From positions 1 to 31,532 of the IMG/VR virus record IMGVR_UViG_3300045912_000635: a stretch of DNA of 31,532 nucleotides; one strand, given 5' to 3'. The translations under genes were made by a program, and so were the position numbers. Positions 8,951 to 17,162 of this stretch are shown piece after piece; the first letter of the stretch is position 1; every line of letters begins with the position of its first letter. Source of the stretch: a virus. The notes beneath the pieces are model-generated. The model searched no databases. It saw only the letters and a program-made list of their open reading frames with translations, and had not been told where the DNA came from.

Positions 8951-9400
8951 ATGACTTACAGACCATTTGCTGCAATTATAGCAGAAGCTCAGGCTGCAAA
9001 CTCAAATCTGACGACACAGATGGAAAATCAATCTGGCTCTTTAATTCCTGCTTTAACACCTGTAGCAGTAGATAATAACGGCTATATTACAACGATTGAC
9101 GTTTCAGATGACGATACTATTTTTTCTATTGCAGGAGTGACTCAAGCGTCTATTGCAGATAATGCCACTGGTACCGTTTCCTTAGCAGGAAGAATTGAAA
9201 ACGTATCCCTATCTTTTCCCCATGGAGATTATGTTTATGTATCCAAAACTGGGGGCCTTACCAACCAGCATCCAGTTATAGGGGTTAATGGTTTTGTAGC
9301 TGGGGATGCTGTTATTAGGGTAGGGGTTATTGTAAGAAATACAAACACACCTTCAAATAAGGACTTGCTGGTTAAAATGCAGCTCGTCGGAAAGCTGTAA
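8951..9400 (+). CDS. Small fibre-associated beta protein
   Basis: 149 residues. After a short helical start (A-A-I-I-A-E-A-Q-A-A-N-S) the chain is beta-rich and ends G-D-A-V-I-R-V-G-V-I...M-Q-L-V-G-K-L. The last ~100 residues align by eye with the C-terminal domain of the 566-residue fibre protein at 9654 (D-D-A-V-V-R-I-G-I-V...P-E-V-V-G-V-L). It is therefore a free-standing copy of a fibre tip module, perhaps a cap or decoration protein. The Shine-Dalgarno element is weak (about AAGAGATTAAG). It lies 23 bases after the large fibre gene. Confidence 0.6.
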   Translation: MTYRPFAAIIAEAQAANSNLTTQMENQSGSLIPALTPVAVDNNGYITTIDVSDDDTIFSIAGVTQASIADNATGTVSLAGRIENVSLSFPHGDYVYVSKTGGLTNQHPVIGVNGFVAGDAVIRVGVIVRNTNTPSNKDLLVKMQLVGKL

Positions 9401-9403
9401 GTT

Positions 9404-9640
9404 ATGGAAAGAATTAGAAAAATTGACATCGAATCAATTCCAGAAGAGCAATACGTAGAGATTGAGGCGATGCTAAGAAAAAAGATAAAAGAAAGAGTCG
9501 AACAGGCCGTTTCCGATATGAACAAATACCTCAACGTTTATGGGCTTGAGGTGCTTTTAGGGGTCCAGATAGTAAAACAGGGCGAAGCCAATCTTATAAA
9601 AGAGATGGCAAAAGATCCCTCTTTTAATACAGAAGAGTAA
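9404..9640 (+). CDS. Small helical protein of unknown function
   Basis: 78 residues, not recognised. It is strongly helical and charged (I-E-A-M-L-R-K-K-I-K-E-R-V-E-Q-A-V) with an acidic end. There is no signal peptide, membrane segment or cysteine. GGAAAG precedes the ATG, which lies three bases after the previous stop. Its place among fibre genes and its all-helical character suggest a fibre chaperone or a short coiled-coil virion component, which is inference only. Confidence 0.6.
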   Translation: MERIRKIDIESIPEEQYVEIEAMLRKKIKERVEQAVSDMNKYLNVYGLEVLLGVQIVKQGEANLIKEMAKDPSFNTEE

Positions 9641-9653
9641 TTAGGAGAAGAAA

Positions 9654-11354
9654 ATGGCAGATATTTCAAAGCTTTCGCGTTTAGTTTCTGGTGTTCACAG
9701 AGATGTAGACCTTACGGCCAATACGCTTGTTTTGGAAAACCTCAAACTAAATCTTGGCGGTGCAAACAACGTAACTTTTGCGGGAACTTTAACGGCAAAC
9801 CGCACGATTACAGTACCCGACTCAAACATCAACCTGGGGCATATCTCAAATCTCCAAAACCTTTCTGGTGTAGCCCCTGCTTCCGACAATCTTGGAGTTT
9901 TTACAGGAAGCACTATCCCTGCAAACTCAACAATTAAGCAAGCTCTCCAATCATTGGAAACTGCGGTTGAAAACGTTAGTATTACCCCAGACTTTCAAGA
10001 TAACGTTTTTAGAATCTCTGACGATGTCGATAACACAAAAAAGATAGCGTTCCAAGCTTCTGGTATCGCTACAGGTACCACTAGAACGATCACGATGCCC
10101 GATGCCAACGTAAACCTTGGCGAGGTTAACACCGCTATCCTCCAAAACGGTTCGCGAGCTTTTACAGCCGACCAGTCAATGGGCGGTTTTAAGCTTACAA
10201 ACCTTGCTGCTCCTACTGTTGGTTCCGACGCTGCAACCAAGACCTATGTCGATAACGCTATTGAGGGGGTAAAACCTAAGGAAGCTGTTCGGGCTGCCAC
10301 CACTGCAAACATCACACTATCAGGTACTCAAACCATCGATGGTGTAAACTTGGTTGTCGGTGACAGAGTCCTTGTTAAGGATCAAACCTCTGCTGCTGAT
10401 AACGGTATTTATGTAGTGGCCGCAGGTGCTTGGTCAAGAGCTGAAGATTTTGACCAACTTACACCCGTAAACGAGATCAAAGGGGCTTATGTTGCGGTTT
10501 CTCAAGGAACTACAAATGCAGGCAAGGTGTTTGTTTGTAACTCTGACCCAGCTACTTTAGGTACAGATCCTATCACCTTTGTATTCTTTAACTCCATCAC
10601 AACCCTCAACGGTGGTGATGGTATATCGATCGTAGGCACTACAATCGAAGTTGATCATGACGGTCAAGGTCTTCAATTTGTTTCTGGCCAGCTTTCTCTT
10701 GAACTTGACGGTTCCACTCTTTCTAAGTCTGCCGCAGGTCTTAAGGTTGCAGACGCAGGGATCACAGCTACCCAGTTGGCTACAGATTCTGTTATTACTG
10801 CCAAAATCCAAGATGGTGCTGTTACAGAAGCTAAACTAGCCGCTTCTGTCGCTGGTGCCGGTTTAACTGGCGGTGCTGGTTCTCCTCTTGCTGTTGGTGC
10901 TAACGCTGATGGTTCTATCCAGGTTAACGCAAACGACATCGCAGTTAACAGTGCTCCTCTTGCTCGCCGAACGATGGTTGCAGGTGAGGCGTTCGCTGCT
11001 ACCACGACCTGGCTTGTAAGGCTTGCAAGGACTGGTGAAACTGCTGGTAGAATTTACAAAGCAGACAAAGACGCTTCATCAAATGACAATTTTTATGTAA
11101 TTGGTGTCGCTTTTTCTTCTACTACGGTTGCTGCTGGTGATAATATGACAGTGATTATGCTTGGCGAACACTCATTACAAGTTTCTGATGCCAACTTTGC
11201 CGCAGCAGACATTGGTAAGCCTGTCTTCTTGACTTCATCAGGAGCTTTCTCAGTGACTGCCCCGACTGCTAACGATGATGCTGTTGTTAGGATCGGTATA
11301 GTTCAGGATACAAATAAATTGTGGGTTCAGCCTGAGGTTGTTGGGGTATTGTAA
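9654..11354 (+). CDS. Tail fibre protein with well-known fibre motifs
   Basis: 566 residues. Early repeats read L-T-A-N-R-T-I-T-V-P-D-S-N-I and T-T-R-T-I-T-M-P-D-A-N-V, common in fibre shafts. Then comes K-L-T-N-L-A-A-P-T...S-D-A-A-T-K-T-Y-V-D, a hallmark joint of phage tail fibres. A compact domain follows with I-D-G-V-N-L-V-V-G-D-R-V-L-V-K-D-Q-T and N-G-I-Y-V-V, found in many tail proteins. After an alanine-rich stretch (about 10720-10930), the C-terminal ~120 residues form the tip module shared with the 149-residue protein at 8951. It has a clear AGGAG element. It is likely a trimeric fibre, with the tip contacting receptor or another fibre segment. Confidence 0.75.
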   Translation: MADISKLSRLVSGVHRDVDLTANTLVLENLKLNLGGANNVTFAGTLTANRTITVPDSNINLGHISNLQNLSGVAPASDNLGVFTGSTIPANSTIKQALQSLETAVENVSITPDFQDNVFRISDDVDNTKKIAFQASGIATGTTRTITMPDANVNLGEVNTAILQNGSRAFTADQSMGGFKLTNLAAPTVGSDAATKTYVDNAIEGVKPKEAVRAATTANITLSGTQTIDGVNLVVGDRVLVKDQTSAADNGIYVVAAGAWSRAEDFDQLTPVNEIKGAYVAVSQGTTNAGKVFVCNSDPATLGTDPITFVFFNSITTLNGGDGISIVGTTIEVDHDGQGLQFVSGQLSLELDGSTLSKSAAGLKVADAGITATQLATDSVITAKIQDGAVTEAKLAASVAGAGLTGGAGSPLAVGANADGSIQVNANDIAVNSAPLARRTMVAGEAFAATTTWLVRLARTGETAGRIYKADKDASSNDNFYVIGVAFSSTTVAAGDNMTVIMLGEHSLQVSDANFAAADIGKPVFLTSSGAFSVTAPTANDDAVVRIGIVQDTNKLWVQPEVVGVL

Positions 11355-11366
11355 AGGTAGTGTTTA

Positions 11367-11696
11367 ATGGCCAAATTTACTCGTATCGTCAATGGAGTCT
11401 TGAGATCGTTTGATGAGTCTGCGACTCCACCGATTTATGACGAGTATCTGCTTGTTGTGTCAGGATCTCCTGGAAACGGTAATGAGATTACGGGCCCTAT
11501 AAACGCTGGTGTAAACGTTACGCTCCCCAACAGCGGACAGTATACTAGTGATGAGCTGATGGTTGACCTAAACGGCCAGACGCTAGAAAATGGATTTGAT
11601 TTTAATTATGTTGGGTCACCACCTAGAACTCAGGTAGCTTTTACTTTTCAGCTCTTGGTCGGTGATAGAATATATTTCAGGAAGCATAGGAACTAA
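11367..11696 (+). CDS. Stand-alone fibre module protein
   Basis: 109 residues. The core V-V-S-G-S-P-G-N-G-N-E-I-T-G-P-I through L-L-V-G-D-R-I-Y-F-R is a close relative of the module at about 8160-8440 inside the 926-residue appendage protein, including V-D/Y-L-N-G-Q and a glycine/aspartate turn. It is thus a whole gene made of one beta module. The N-terminal ~25 residues (K-F-T-R-I-V-N-G-V-L-R-S-F-D-E) are unique and may dock it. It lies 12 bases after the fibre gene and nine before the next one. It is probably a small virion protein or a fibre joint. Confidence 0.6.
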   Translation: MAKFTRIVNGVLRSFDESATPPIYDEYLLVVSGSPGNGNEITGPINAGVNVTLPNSGQYTSDELMVDLNGQTLENGFDFNYVGSPPRTQVAFTFQLLVGDRIYFRKHRN

Positions 11697-11705
11697 GAGG
11701 TTTAA

Positions 11706-13607
11706 ATGTCTACCAAAACTGATCTCAGACAAACGAAATTTGTTGGACCGATTAGCCAACTATCCACTACTCAAGTTACCGAAGGCGATAACATCGTACA
11801 GTCCATCAATGATGAGCTGACGCCTTTACTTCGTTTGTCCGCAACAACCCCAACATCGTTAGTAGTAAACGTGGGTGGTGGAGACCTTTTAAATGCAGAG
11901 TCTAACCGTCGCAGAGCCATTCCCCATATAGGCACAGCCTATATCCAGTTCACCTCTGGTACTGTAACCTTTCCTGCTTCTTCTGGCGGAAACATTACAT
12001 GCTCTCCAGGTGGTACTACAGTACTTAACGTAGCTAGCGGTAATTTTGCGGCTGTTCTTGTTTATCTTGATGGAGCTGGAAATCTAAACACTGTAGTAGG
12101 AGCTGACGCTGCTACAGAATCCGCAGCCATCACCAATCTTCCACCTGCCCCCAAAAAGACTTTGGCCGCAGGCTTTGTAGTTGTGCAAAATATCGGTGGA
12201 ACTATCCAGAATATAGCACAAAATAGAATTCGCCAATTTGGCGCAGGTAGCGGAGGAGGAAGTGGTTCAGGAGACGCCTCTGGGCTTTTAGAAGATTTAA
12301 AAAATCAGTTTGTAGATTCTTATTATAACTTCTTATCTGCTGAGGATTTCGGAAACACAACCGAACTTGTTGATTCAGGAAATACTACTGCTACGTACAA
12401 CTTACTGTCTAGCTCTTACCATATGTCGTCAGGACAAAAGGTTACAACAGTAAACTTGCTAGATAGTGGGTTTTTTGATTTTCAGAGAGATATCGACCAA
12501 GCTATGGTCACATTAAGATATGTGGATGGTTACGTAGATACGAACCCAACCGTAAAGCTTACAAGAGATAGCGGTGTTACATGGCAAACCGTCACGGTAT
12601 CTAGGAACGGACAAACGGATGAGCTTAGTGGGATTTTAAACTTTGCAAACGAAACTCTTACACAGACTGCCACCTACACCGTAACAGGAAACAGAACCTT
12701 AAACACCAACACACAGAAAAAACTTGCTCAAATTTTAACCATTCCAGCAAATACTTTAAAGTTAGTAAAAGAGTTTACTTTTGATGTAACCAAAACAGGC
12801 TCCCCCAATGGTAAACTGATAGTTAAGCTTGTAAAAGAGGCATCTGGAAACCCTTCTTTGCTAGATACTAACCTTGTCAGCACCGTAGAAAAAGATATGT
12901 CAACCATATCTACAGGTGCTGTAACTGTGGACTTTGGAAATCAGGTTTTAAAACCAGGAAACTACTACTTACTTTTCGAGACTGATGAGGCTTACGAAAA
13001 CTCGTTCGTATCAGGCACCACTCAGTTACAGATCAGAACAAACACAATAACTCCTGACGCCAAAGCCTACAACGGAACCACTTGGTCCGCAATTGCTGGT
13101 GAATCAATTCAATATAGATATACCTTTAAAGATATAAACCTCAAACTGGAGGTAACAGCAAGTGCCGCCAGCAGATTAGTTGGGTTTGGAGTTTTTTATC
13201 AAAAACTAAACGAGCTGGTCTCACCTGTATCCTATGATCAGATCATAGTCGGTAGCTCAGCTCAGGTAGGCGCAGGGCTCGCAACTCACTCTTCCTTGCA
13301 AGGCGCTATCAATGATGCAGGTTTTGCAAAACGCATCAAATTTTTAGCTGAGACGGTATCACAGAACGTAACGATGGCTCAAAGCCGAGTGGTGATCGAG
13401 GGAGATGGGGCCAACTCCGTTTTGTCAGGAAACCTAACCATATCTGGAAACTACAACGTGATAGAAAAGATAAGAGTTGTAGGCAATTTGACGATCAGCG
13501 GAAAAGGTAACGTGATAAAAGATGTGATCGTGGTTGATGGTATAATTGATAATACTGGTCTTGATAATGATCTAAACATTTTATGGGTGACTGCCGATGA
13601 GATATAG
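11706..13607 (+). CDS. Fibre protein with C-terminal beta-helix-like end
   Basis: 633 residues, AGAGG before ATG. The N-terminal ~190 residues look like an attachment domain with a proline/valine-rich beta pattern and end in a glycine-serine linker (G-S-G-G-G-S-G-S-G). The middle has jelly-roll-like strands such as T-L-K-L-V-K-E-F-T-F-D-V and P-G-N-Y-Y-L-L-F-E-T-D, which resemble carbohydrate-binding or bacterial surface beta domains. The last ~80 residues step in short repeats (G-N-L-T-I-S-G-N-Y-N-V-I, G-N-L-T-I-S-G-K-G-N-V-I, V-D-G-I-I-D-N), typical of right-handed beta-helices in fibres and tailspikes. No catalytic motif is seen. It overlaps the first seven-repeat gene by 11 bases. Confidence 0.65.
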   Translation: MSTKTDLRQTKFVGPISQLSTTQVTEGDNIVQSINDELTPLLRLSATTPTSLVVNVGGGDLLNAESNRRRAIPHIGTAYIQFTSGTVTFPASSGGNITCSPGGTTVLNVASGNFAAVLVYLDGAGNLNTVVGADAATESAAITNLPPAPKKTLAAGFVVVQNIGGTIQNIAQNRIRQFGAGSGGGSGSGDASGLLEDLKNQFVDSYYNFLSAEDFGNTTELVDSGNTTATYNLLSSSYHMSSGQKVTTVNLLDSGFFDFQRDIDQAMVTLRYVDGYVDTNPTVKLTRDSGVTWQTVTVSRNGQTDELSGILNFANETLTQTATYTVTGNRTLNTNTQKKLAQILTIPANTLKLVKEFTFDVTKTGSPNGKLIVKLVKEASGNPSLLDTNLVSTVEKDMSTISTGAVTVDFGNQVLKPGNYYLLFETDEAYENSFVSGTTQLQIRTNTITPDAKAYNGTTWSAIAGESIQYRYTFKDINLKLEVTASAASRLVGFGVFYQKLNELVSPVSYDQIIVGSSAQVGAGLATHSSLQGAINDAGFAKRIKFLAETVSQNVTMAQSRVVIEGDGANSVLSGNLTISGNYNVIEKIRVVGNLTISGKGNVIKDVIVVDGIIDNTGLDNDLNILWVTADEI

Positions 13608-14688
13608 AATTGTAAATAACAAAGTTAAAAGAAAACCAGGAAATCAATCCAATATAAAGCTTACTAATTTAACTGTAGCAGAAAAAATTAGACAATCTAA
13701 GATTGAAGTTGAACCTTTTTCTGATGTCCAAACAACCACAGCTTTAACTGGTGGTAGCGATGCTTTTTCTGGCGGCGTCCTTCTTCTAGATGGCAGAGTA
13801 TTCTGTATTGCTCGTAGCGCTTCAAACGCTAAGATCTACGACCCTGTAACTAATACCCAAACAACTACAGCTTTAACTTCTGGTGGTAGCGATGCTTTTT
13901 ATGGCGGTGTTCTTCTGCCAGACGGAAGAGTATTTTGTGTTCCTTTAAGCGCTTCAAACGCTAAGATTTACGACCCTGTAACAAACACCCAATCTACCAC
14001 AGCTTTAACTAGTGGTGGTGGCTTTGCTTTTATCGGCAGCGTTCTCCTCCCAGATGGAAGAGTATTCTGTGTTCCCCACAACGCTTCAAACGGTAAAATA
14101 TACGATCCAGTAACCAACACCCAAACAACCACAGCTTTAACTAGTGGTGGTAGCTCTGCTTTTTTTGGCGGAGTCCTCCTCCCAGATGGAAGAGTATTCT
14201 GTGTTCCTCTTAACGCCTCAAACGGTAAAATCTACGACCCTGTAACTAATACTCAAACCACCACAGCTTTAACTTCTGGTGGTAGCCTTGCTTTTGTCGG
14301 CGGTGTCCTTCTTCCAGACGGTAGGGTATTCTGTGTTCCCCACAACGCCTCAAACGGCAAGATCTACGATCCTGTAACCGATACTCAATCTACCACAGCT
14401 TTAACTGGTGGTAGCGGTGCTTTTGAAGGTGGAGCTCTCCTTCCAGACGGTAGAGTATTCTGTGTTCCTCATAACGCCTCAAACGGTAAAATCTACGACC
14501 CTGTAACAAACACACAAACCACCATAGCTTTAACTGGTGGTAGTGCCGCTTTTATCGGCGCTATTCTTCTTCCAGATGGAAGAATATTCTGTGTTCCATT
14601 TAGCGCCTCAAACGCTAAGATATACGAAGCATCAAAACGAGATCTTCCCATGGAATACGTTTTATCCCCATTTTTTAATAAATTTTAA
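13597..14688 (+). CDS. Seven-repeat Kelch-like propeller protein A (candidate receptor binder)
   Basis: 363 residues. A basic ~45-residue N-terminus leads into seven tandem repeats of 42-44 residues (about 47-345). Each reads roughly T-T-A-L-T-x-G-G-x-x-A-F-x-G-G-V-L-L-P-D-G-R-V, then F-C-V-P-x-x-A-S-N-x-K-I-Y-D-P. The D-G-R-V and Y-D-P-x-T-N-T turns match Kelch/galactose-oxidase-type beta-propeller blades, but the usual G-G after the D-G-R-V strand is replaced by V-P. Seven blades would close one complete propeller. Variation is focused around A-F-x and V-P-x-x. The C-terminus ends L-S-P-F-F-N-K-F. It is in the fibre operon, so a host-binding role is likely but inferred. No enzyme motif is visible. 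Confidence 0.75.
   Translation: MRYRIVNNKVKRKPGNQSNIKLTNLTVAEKIRQSKIEVEPFSDVQTTTALTGGSDAFSGGVLLLDGRVFCIARSASNAKIYDPVTNTQTTTALTSGGSDAFYGGVLLPDGRVFCVPLSASNAKIYDPVTNTQSTTALTSGGGFAFIGSVLLPDGRVFCVPHNASNGKIYDPVTNTQTTTALTSGGSSAFFGGVLLPDGRVFCVPLNASNGKIYDPVTNTQTTTALTSGGSLAFVGGVLLPDGRVFCVPHNASNGKIYDPVTDTQSTTALTGGSGAFEGGALLPDGRVFCVPHNASNGKIYDPVTNTQTTIALTGGSAAFIGAILLPDGRIFCVPFSASNAKIYEASKRDLPMEYVLSPFFNKF
13735..14631 (+). repeat. Seven tandem ~128-bp coding repeats in propeller A
   Basis: Seven head-to-tail units of 126-132 bases encode the Kelch-like blades. Framework codons differ mainly by synonymous changes (GACGGTAGG, GATGGAAGA and GACGGCAGA for D-G-R), while a few positions differ in amino acid. 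Long stretches are shared with the arrays at 16173 and 17718. Confidence 0.9.
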
Positions 14689-14702
14689 AAGGAGAGTTAT
14701 CT

Positions 14703-14930
14703 ATGAGAAAACTTATTAAAGGAAACAAGACATTAGAGATTCTAGAAAACGATGTACTTATCGCTAGGATCTACCTAAGCGGAGAAAAGCCTGAAGAAGA
14801 TGCTGCTATCCTTGCTACCGAAGAAGCAAGAGCTGACGAGGTTATTACCGTAAACTCAGACATCGTTCAGCACCCAGAACAGCCTGGAATAGATTACACA
14901 AAAAGTATCTTGCTTCCAGAAGAAGATTAA
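14703..14930 (+). CDS. Small acidic protein of unknown function
   Basis: 75 residues, strong AGGAG before ATG, not recognised. It starts basic (M-R-K-L-I-K-G-N-K) and becomes acidic, ending L-L-P-E-E-D. There is a short strand pair followed by an alanine/glutamate helix. It lies directly after propeller gene A and before the glycosyltransferase. An assembly chaperone or assisting factor is possible, but nothing in the sequence proves it. An overlapping frame at 14537-14719 is a shadow. Confidence 0.6.
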   Translation: MRKLIKGNKTLEILENDVLIARIYLSGEKPEEDAAILATEEARADEVITVNSDIVQHPEQPGIDYTKSILLPEED

Positions 14931-14947
14931 TGTATTATCAAATTTAA

Positions 14948-14976
14948 GGATATCTTATTCGTATATTGAGATATCC
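14948..14976 (+). promoter_or_regulatory. Perfect 8-bp inverted repeat before the glycosyltransferase
   Basis: GGATATCT (14948-14955) and AGATATCC (14969-14976) form a perfect 8-bp stem around a 13-base AT-rich loop, ending 13 bases before ATG 14990. No T-run follows, so it is not a normal terminator. An operator, an RNA processing site or translation control are all possible. Confidence 0.35.
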
Positions 14977-14989
14977 CAAAGGGTATTAG

Positions 14990-15991
14990 ATGGCCAAGGG
15001 TTTTATATATAACAGACCTATCACTTTTGATGCTTGCGAGTTCTCACTTTACAGAGCACAACAAAGCAAGCACAAAAAGAGCTTCCTTATATCCGTAGGA
15101 GGAGGGCTTGGCGATCGTGCCTGCACAGAACCAGCTATCAGGTGGTTTGTAAAAAAGTTCCCCGAATACAGCTACGTCGTCGTTTCTCAAAACCCTGAGC
15201 TATTCTCCCACTTGCCCGTAAAAAACCTTTCCCCTCAAGACGATTACGACTTCGATGACCATAACGTCCTTGTTTCTATGTGGCATGGAAATGCTCCTAG
15301 CCATTCCTTCTATAACGTGCTTAACCTGCATCCTGTTGATTACGCTTCATTAAATATGTTTCAAAGCACACTGCCTACACCTGAAGATAAGGTGATAGAA
15401 ACTCCTTTCGACATAAAAAACCATAGTAATTTAGAATACTTATTAGAAAAACCATTTATAGCTTTTCATCCAGGAATCTCTTGGAAGTCAAAAACCTTAC
15501 CTTTTTCTTTCTGGGAAGAGGTGCTAAAAAGCCTGTCAAAACATAAAGATAAGTACGATATTGTCCTTATAGGGAATACCCAAGAGGATAAGAAAGGGGT
15601 TTATAGCGATCTGGCCTCTAGGTATGATGTTATAAACCTGATAAATAAAACCTCGATTTCCGAGCTAGGGGCAATCTTAAAAGAGGCTAGGGCTGTCATA
15701 ACAAACGACTCTTCTCCTATCCATCTAGCTTCGGCTAGGGGAGGAAAAGCTAAGATAGCCTACGTTAGCATAATTAAAAGTGAGCCTTATCTAAACCATT
15801 ATAGGGTTAACGATAAGGGTGACGTTGAGTTTGGTTGGAGGATGAAGAACTTTGTAAAACGCGATTATGGTGATGATTTTGCAAATCCCATAAAACGTAT
15901 AGTTTATAGACCCCAAGACTTCTTAACCGTAGAAGAGATCAAGGGGTGTTTGCCTGAGCCTGAGGAATTGGTGGCTTGGGCGATCGATTAG
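14990..15991 (+). CDS. GT9-like (heptosyltransferase-family) glycosyltransferase
   Basis: 333 residues with a GT-B layout. Near the N-terminus is V-G-G-G-L-G-D-R-A (36-44) followed by P-A-I-R-W-F-V-K-K-F-P, the acceptor-side loop and helix of GT9 enzymes. The second half has F-H-P-G-I-S-W-K-S-K-T-L-P (160-172), I-V-L-I-G-N (192-197), I-S-E-L-G-A-I-L, and T-N-D-S-S-P-I-H-L-A-S-A (239-250), the donor-binding signature of ADP-heptose:LPS heptosyltransferases. It should transfer a nucleotide-linked sugar. The acceptor could be host surface polysaccharide or a phage protein. It lies between propeller genes A and B in the same direction. The ribosome site is weak (AAAGGG). Confidence 0.75.
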   Translation: MAKGFIYNRPITFDACEFSLYRAQQSKHKKSFLISVGGGLGDRACTEPAIRWFVKKFPEYSYVVVSQNPELFSHLPVKNLSPQDDYDFDDHNVLVSMWHGNAPSHSFYNVLNLHPVDYASLNMFQSTLPTPEDKVIETPFDIKNHSNLEYLLEKPFIAFHPGISWKSKTLPFSFWEEVLKSLSKHKDKYDIVLIGNTQEDKKGVYSDLASRYDVINLINKTSISELGAILKEARAVITNDSSPIHLASARGGKAKIAYVSIIKSEPYLNHYRVNDKGDVEFGWRMKNFVKRDYGDDFANPIKRIVYRPQDFLTVEEIKGCLPEPEELVAWAID

Positions 15992-16028
15992 AAGATGTGA
16001 TATAAGTTAGAGAAAAGGAAAATAGCAC

Positions 16029-17150
16029 ATGATAAAGCTTAAGAACGGATTTGTAGAAGGGCTACCAAAAACAACTCAAGGGTTGATTGATAGTTCTTTC
16101 TTAGACATAGTCAGAGCTATAACCAAAAGAAACAAAGATGGCCAGTATGCCCCTTACCATACAAGCGAGTTTGCTACGGCTTTAACCTCTGGTGGTAGCA
16201 ATGCTTTTTACGGCGGTGTCCTTCTTCCAGACGGTAGGGTATTTTGCGTTCCTAATAGTGCATCAAACGGTAAGATCTACGATCCTGTAACTAATACACA
16301 AACTACAACAGCTCTAACTTCTGGTGTTGCTAATGCTTTCCACACCGGAGTCCTCCTTCCAGATGGTAGGGTATTCTGTGTTCCTTATAGCGCCTCAAAC
16401 GGGAAAATCTACGATCCTGTAACTAATACCCAAACCACCACAGCTTTAACTTCTGGTGGTAGCGCTGCTTTTGTTGGTGGCGTTCTCCTTTCAGACGGTA
16501 GGGTGTTCTGTGTTCCTCTTAACGCCTCAAACGCTAAAATCTACGATCCTACAAACGATACACAAACAACTGTAAATTTAACTTCTGGTGTTAGCGATGC
16601 TTTTGTCGGAGGAGTCCTCTTATCAGACGGTAGAGTATTCTGTGTTCCATTTAACGCTTCAAACGCTAAGATCTATAATCCTGTAACTAATACCCAAACC
16701 ACCACAGCTCTAACTTCTGGTGTTAGTGGTGCTTTTGTCGGCGGCGTTCTCCTCCCAGACGGTAGGGTATTCTGTGTTCCTTATAACGCCTCAAACGGTA
16801 AGATCTACGATCCTGTAACAAACACACAAACCACCACAGCTTTAACTGCTGGAAGCGCCGCTTTTGAAGGTGGATTGCTTCTTTCAGACGGAAGAGTGTT
16901 CTGCGTGCCTGCCAACGCCTCAAACGGTAAAATCTACGATCCTGTAACCAATACCCAAACAACTACAGCTTTAACTTCTGGTGTTGCCGCTGCTTTTGCC
17001 GGTGGTGTTCTCTTACCAGACGGTAGGGTATTCTGTGTTACTCGTAATGCCTCAAACGGTAAGATCCTTAGCGGTCCTTGGATTTCCAGCGTAAACAGAT
17101 GGCAGCTTCCTCCTTTACTAGCTATGTCAGCTTTTTACAACAAATATTAA
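16029..17150 (+). CDS. Seven-repeat Kelch-like propeller protein B
   Basis: 373 residues with AAGGA about 11 bases before ATG. A 48-residue N-terminus, different from A, ends H-T-S-E-F and is followed by seven Kelch-like repeats (about 49-347) with the same framework as A. Variable residues after A-F are Y, H, V, V, V, E and A; after V-P they are N-S, Y-S, L-N, F-N, Y-N and A-N (T-R-N in the last blade). Repeat 2 has H-T-G in place of x-G-G. The C-terminus N-R-W-Q-L-P...S-A-F-Y-N-K-Y closely resembles that of protein C. It is probably a propeller-shaped binding head made by duplication of A or C and mounted through its own N-terminus. Confidence 0.75.
   Translation: MIKLKNGFVEGLPKTTQGLIDSSFLDIVRAITKRNKDGQYAPYHTSEFATALTSGGSNAFYGGVLLPDGRVFCVPNSASNGKIYDPVTNTQTTTALTSGVANAFHTGVLLPDGRVFCVPYSASNGKIYDPVTNTQTTTALTSGGSAAFVGGVLLSDGRVFCVPLNASNAKIYDPTNDTQTTVNLTSGVSDAFVGGVLLSDGRVFCVPFNASNAKIYNPVTNTQTTTALTSGVSGAFVGGVLLPDGRVFCVPYNASNGKIYDPVTNTQTTTALTAGSAAFEGGLLLSDGRVFCVPANASNGKIYDPVTNTQTTTALTSGVAAAFAGGVLLPDGRVFCVTRNASNGKILSGPWISSVNRWQLPPLLAMSAFYNKY
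16173..17069 (+). repeat. Seven tandem coding repeats in propeller B
   Basis: Seven units of 126-132 bases, in frame, homologous to those at 13735 and 17718. Stretches such as the codons for A-S-N-G-K-I-Y-D-P-V-T-N-T are nearly identical at the DNA level across all three genes, which would allow recombination or gene conversion. Confidence 0.9.
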
Positions 17151-17162
17151 TAGGGTGTTATC

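Noticed and set aside
10673-11005. 110-residue minus-strand frame
   Set aside because: Antisense to the alanine-rich part of the fibre gene; no ribosome site and low-complexity composition.
14537-14719. 60-residue plus-strand frame across the end of propeller A
   Set aside because: Another frame of the last repeats and the intergenic region; the AGGAG there belongs to ATG 14703.
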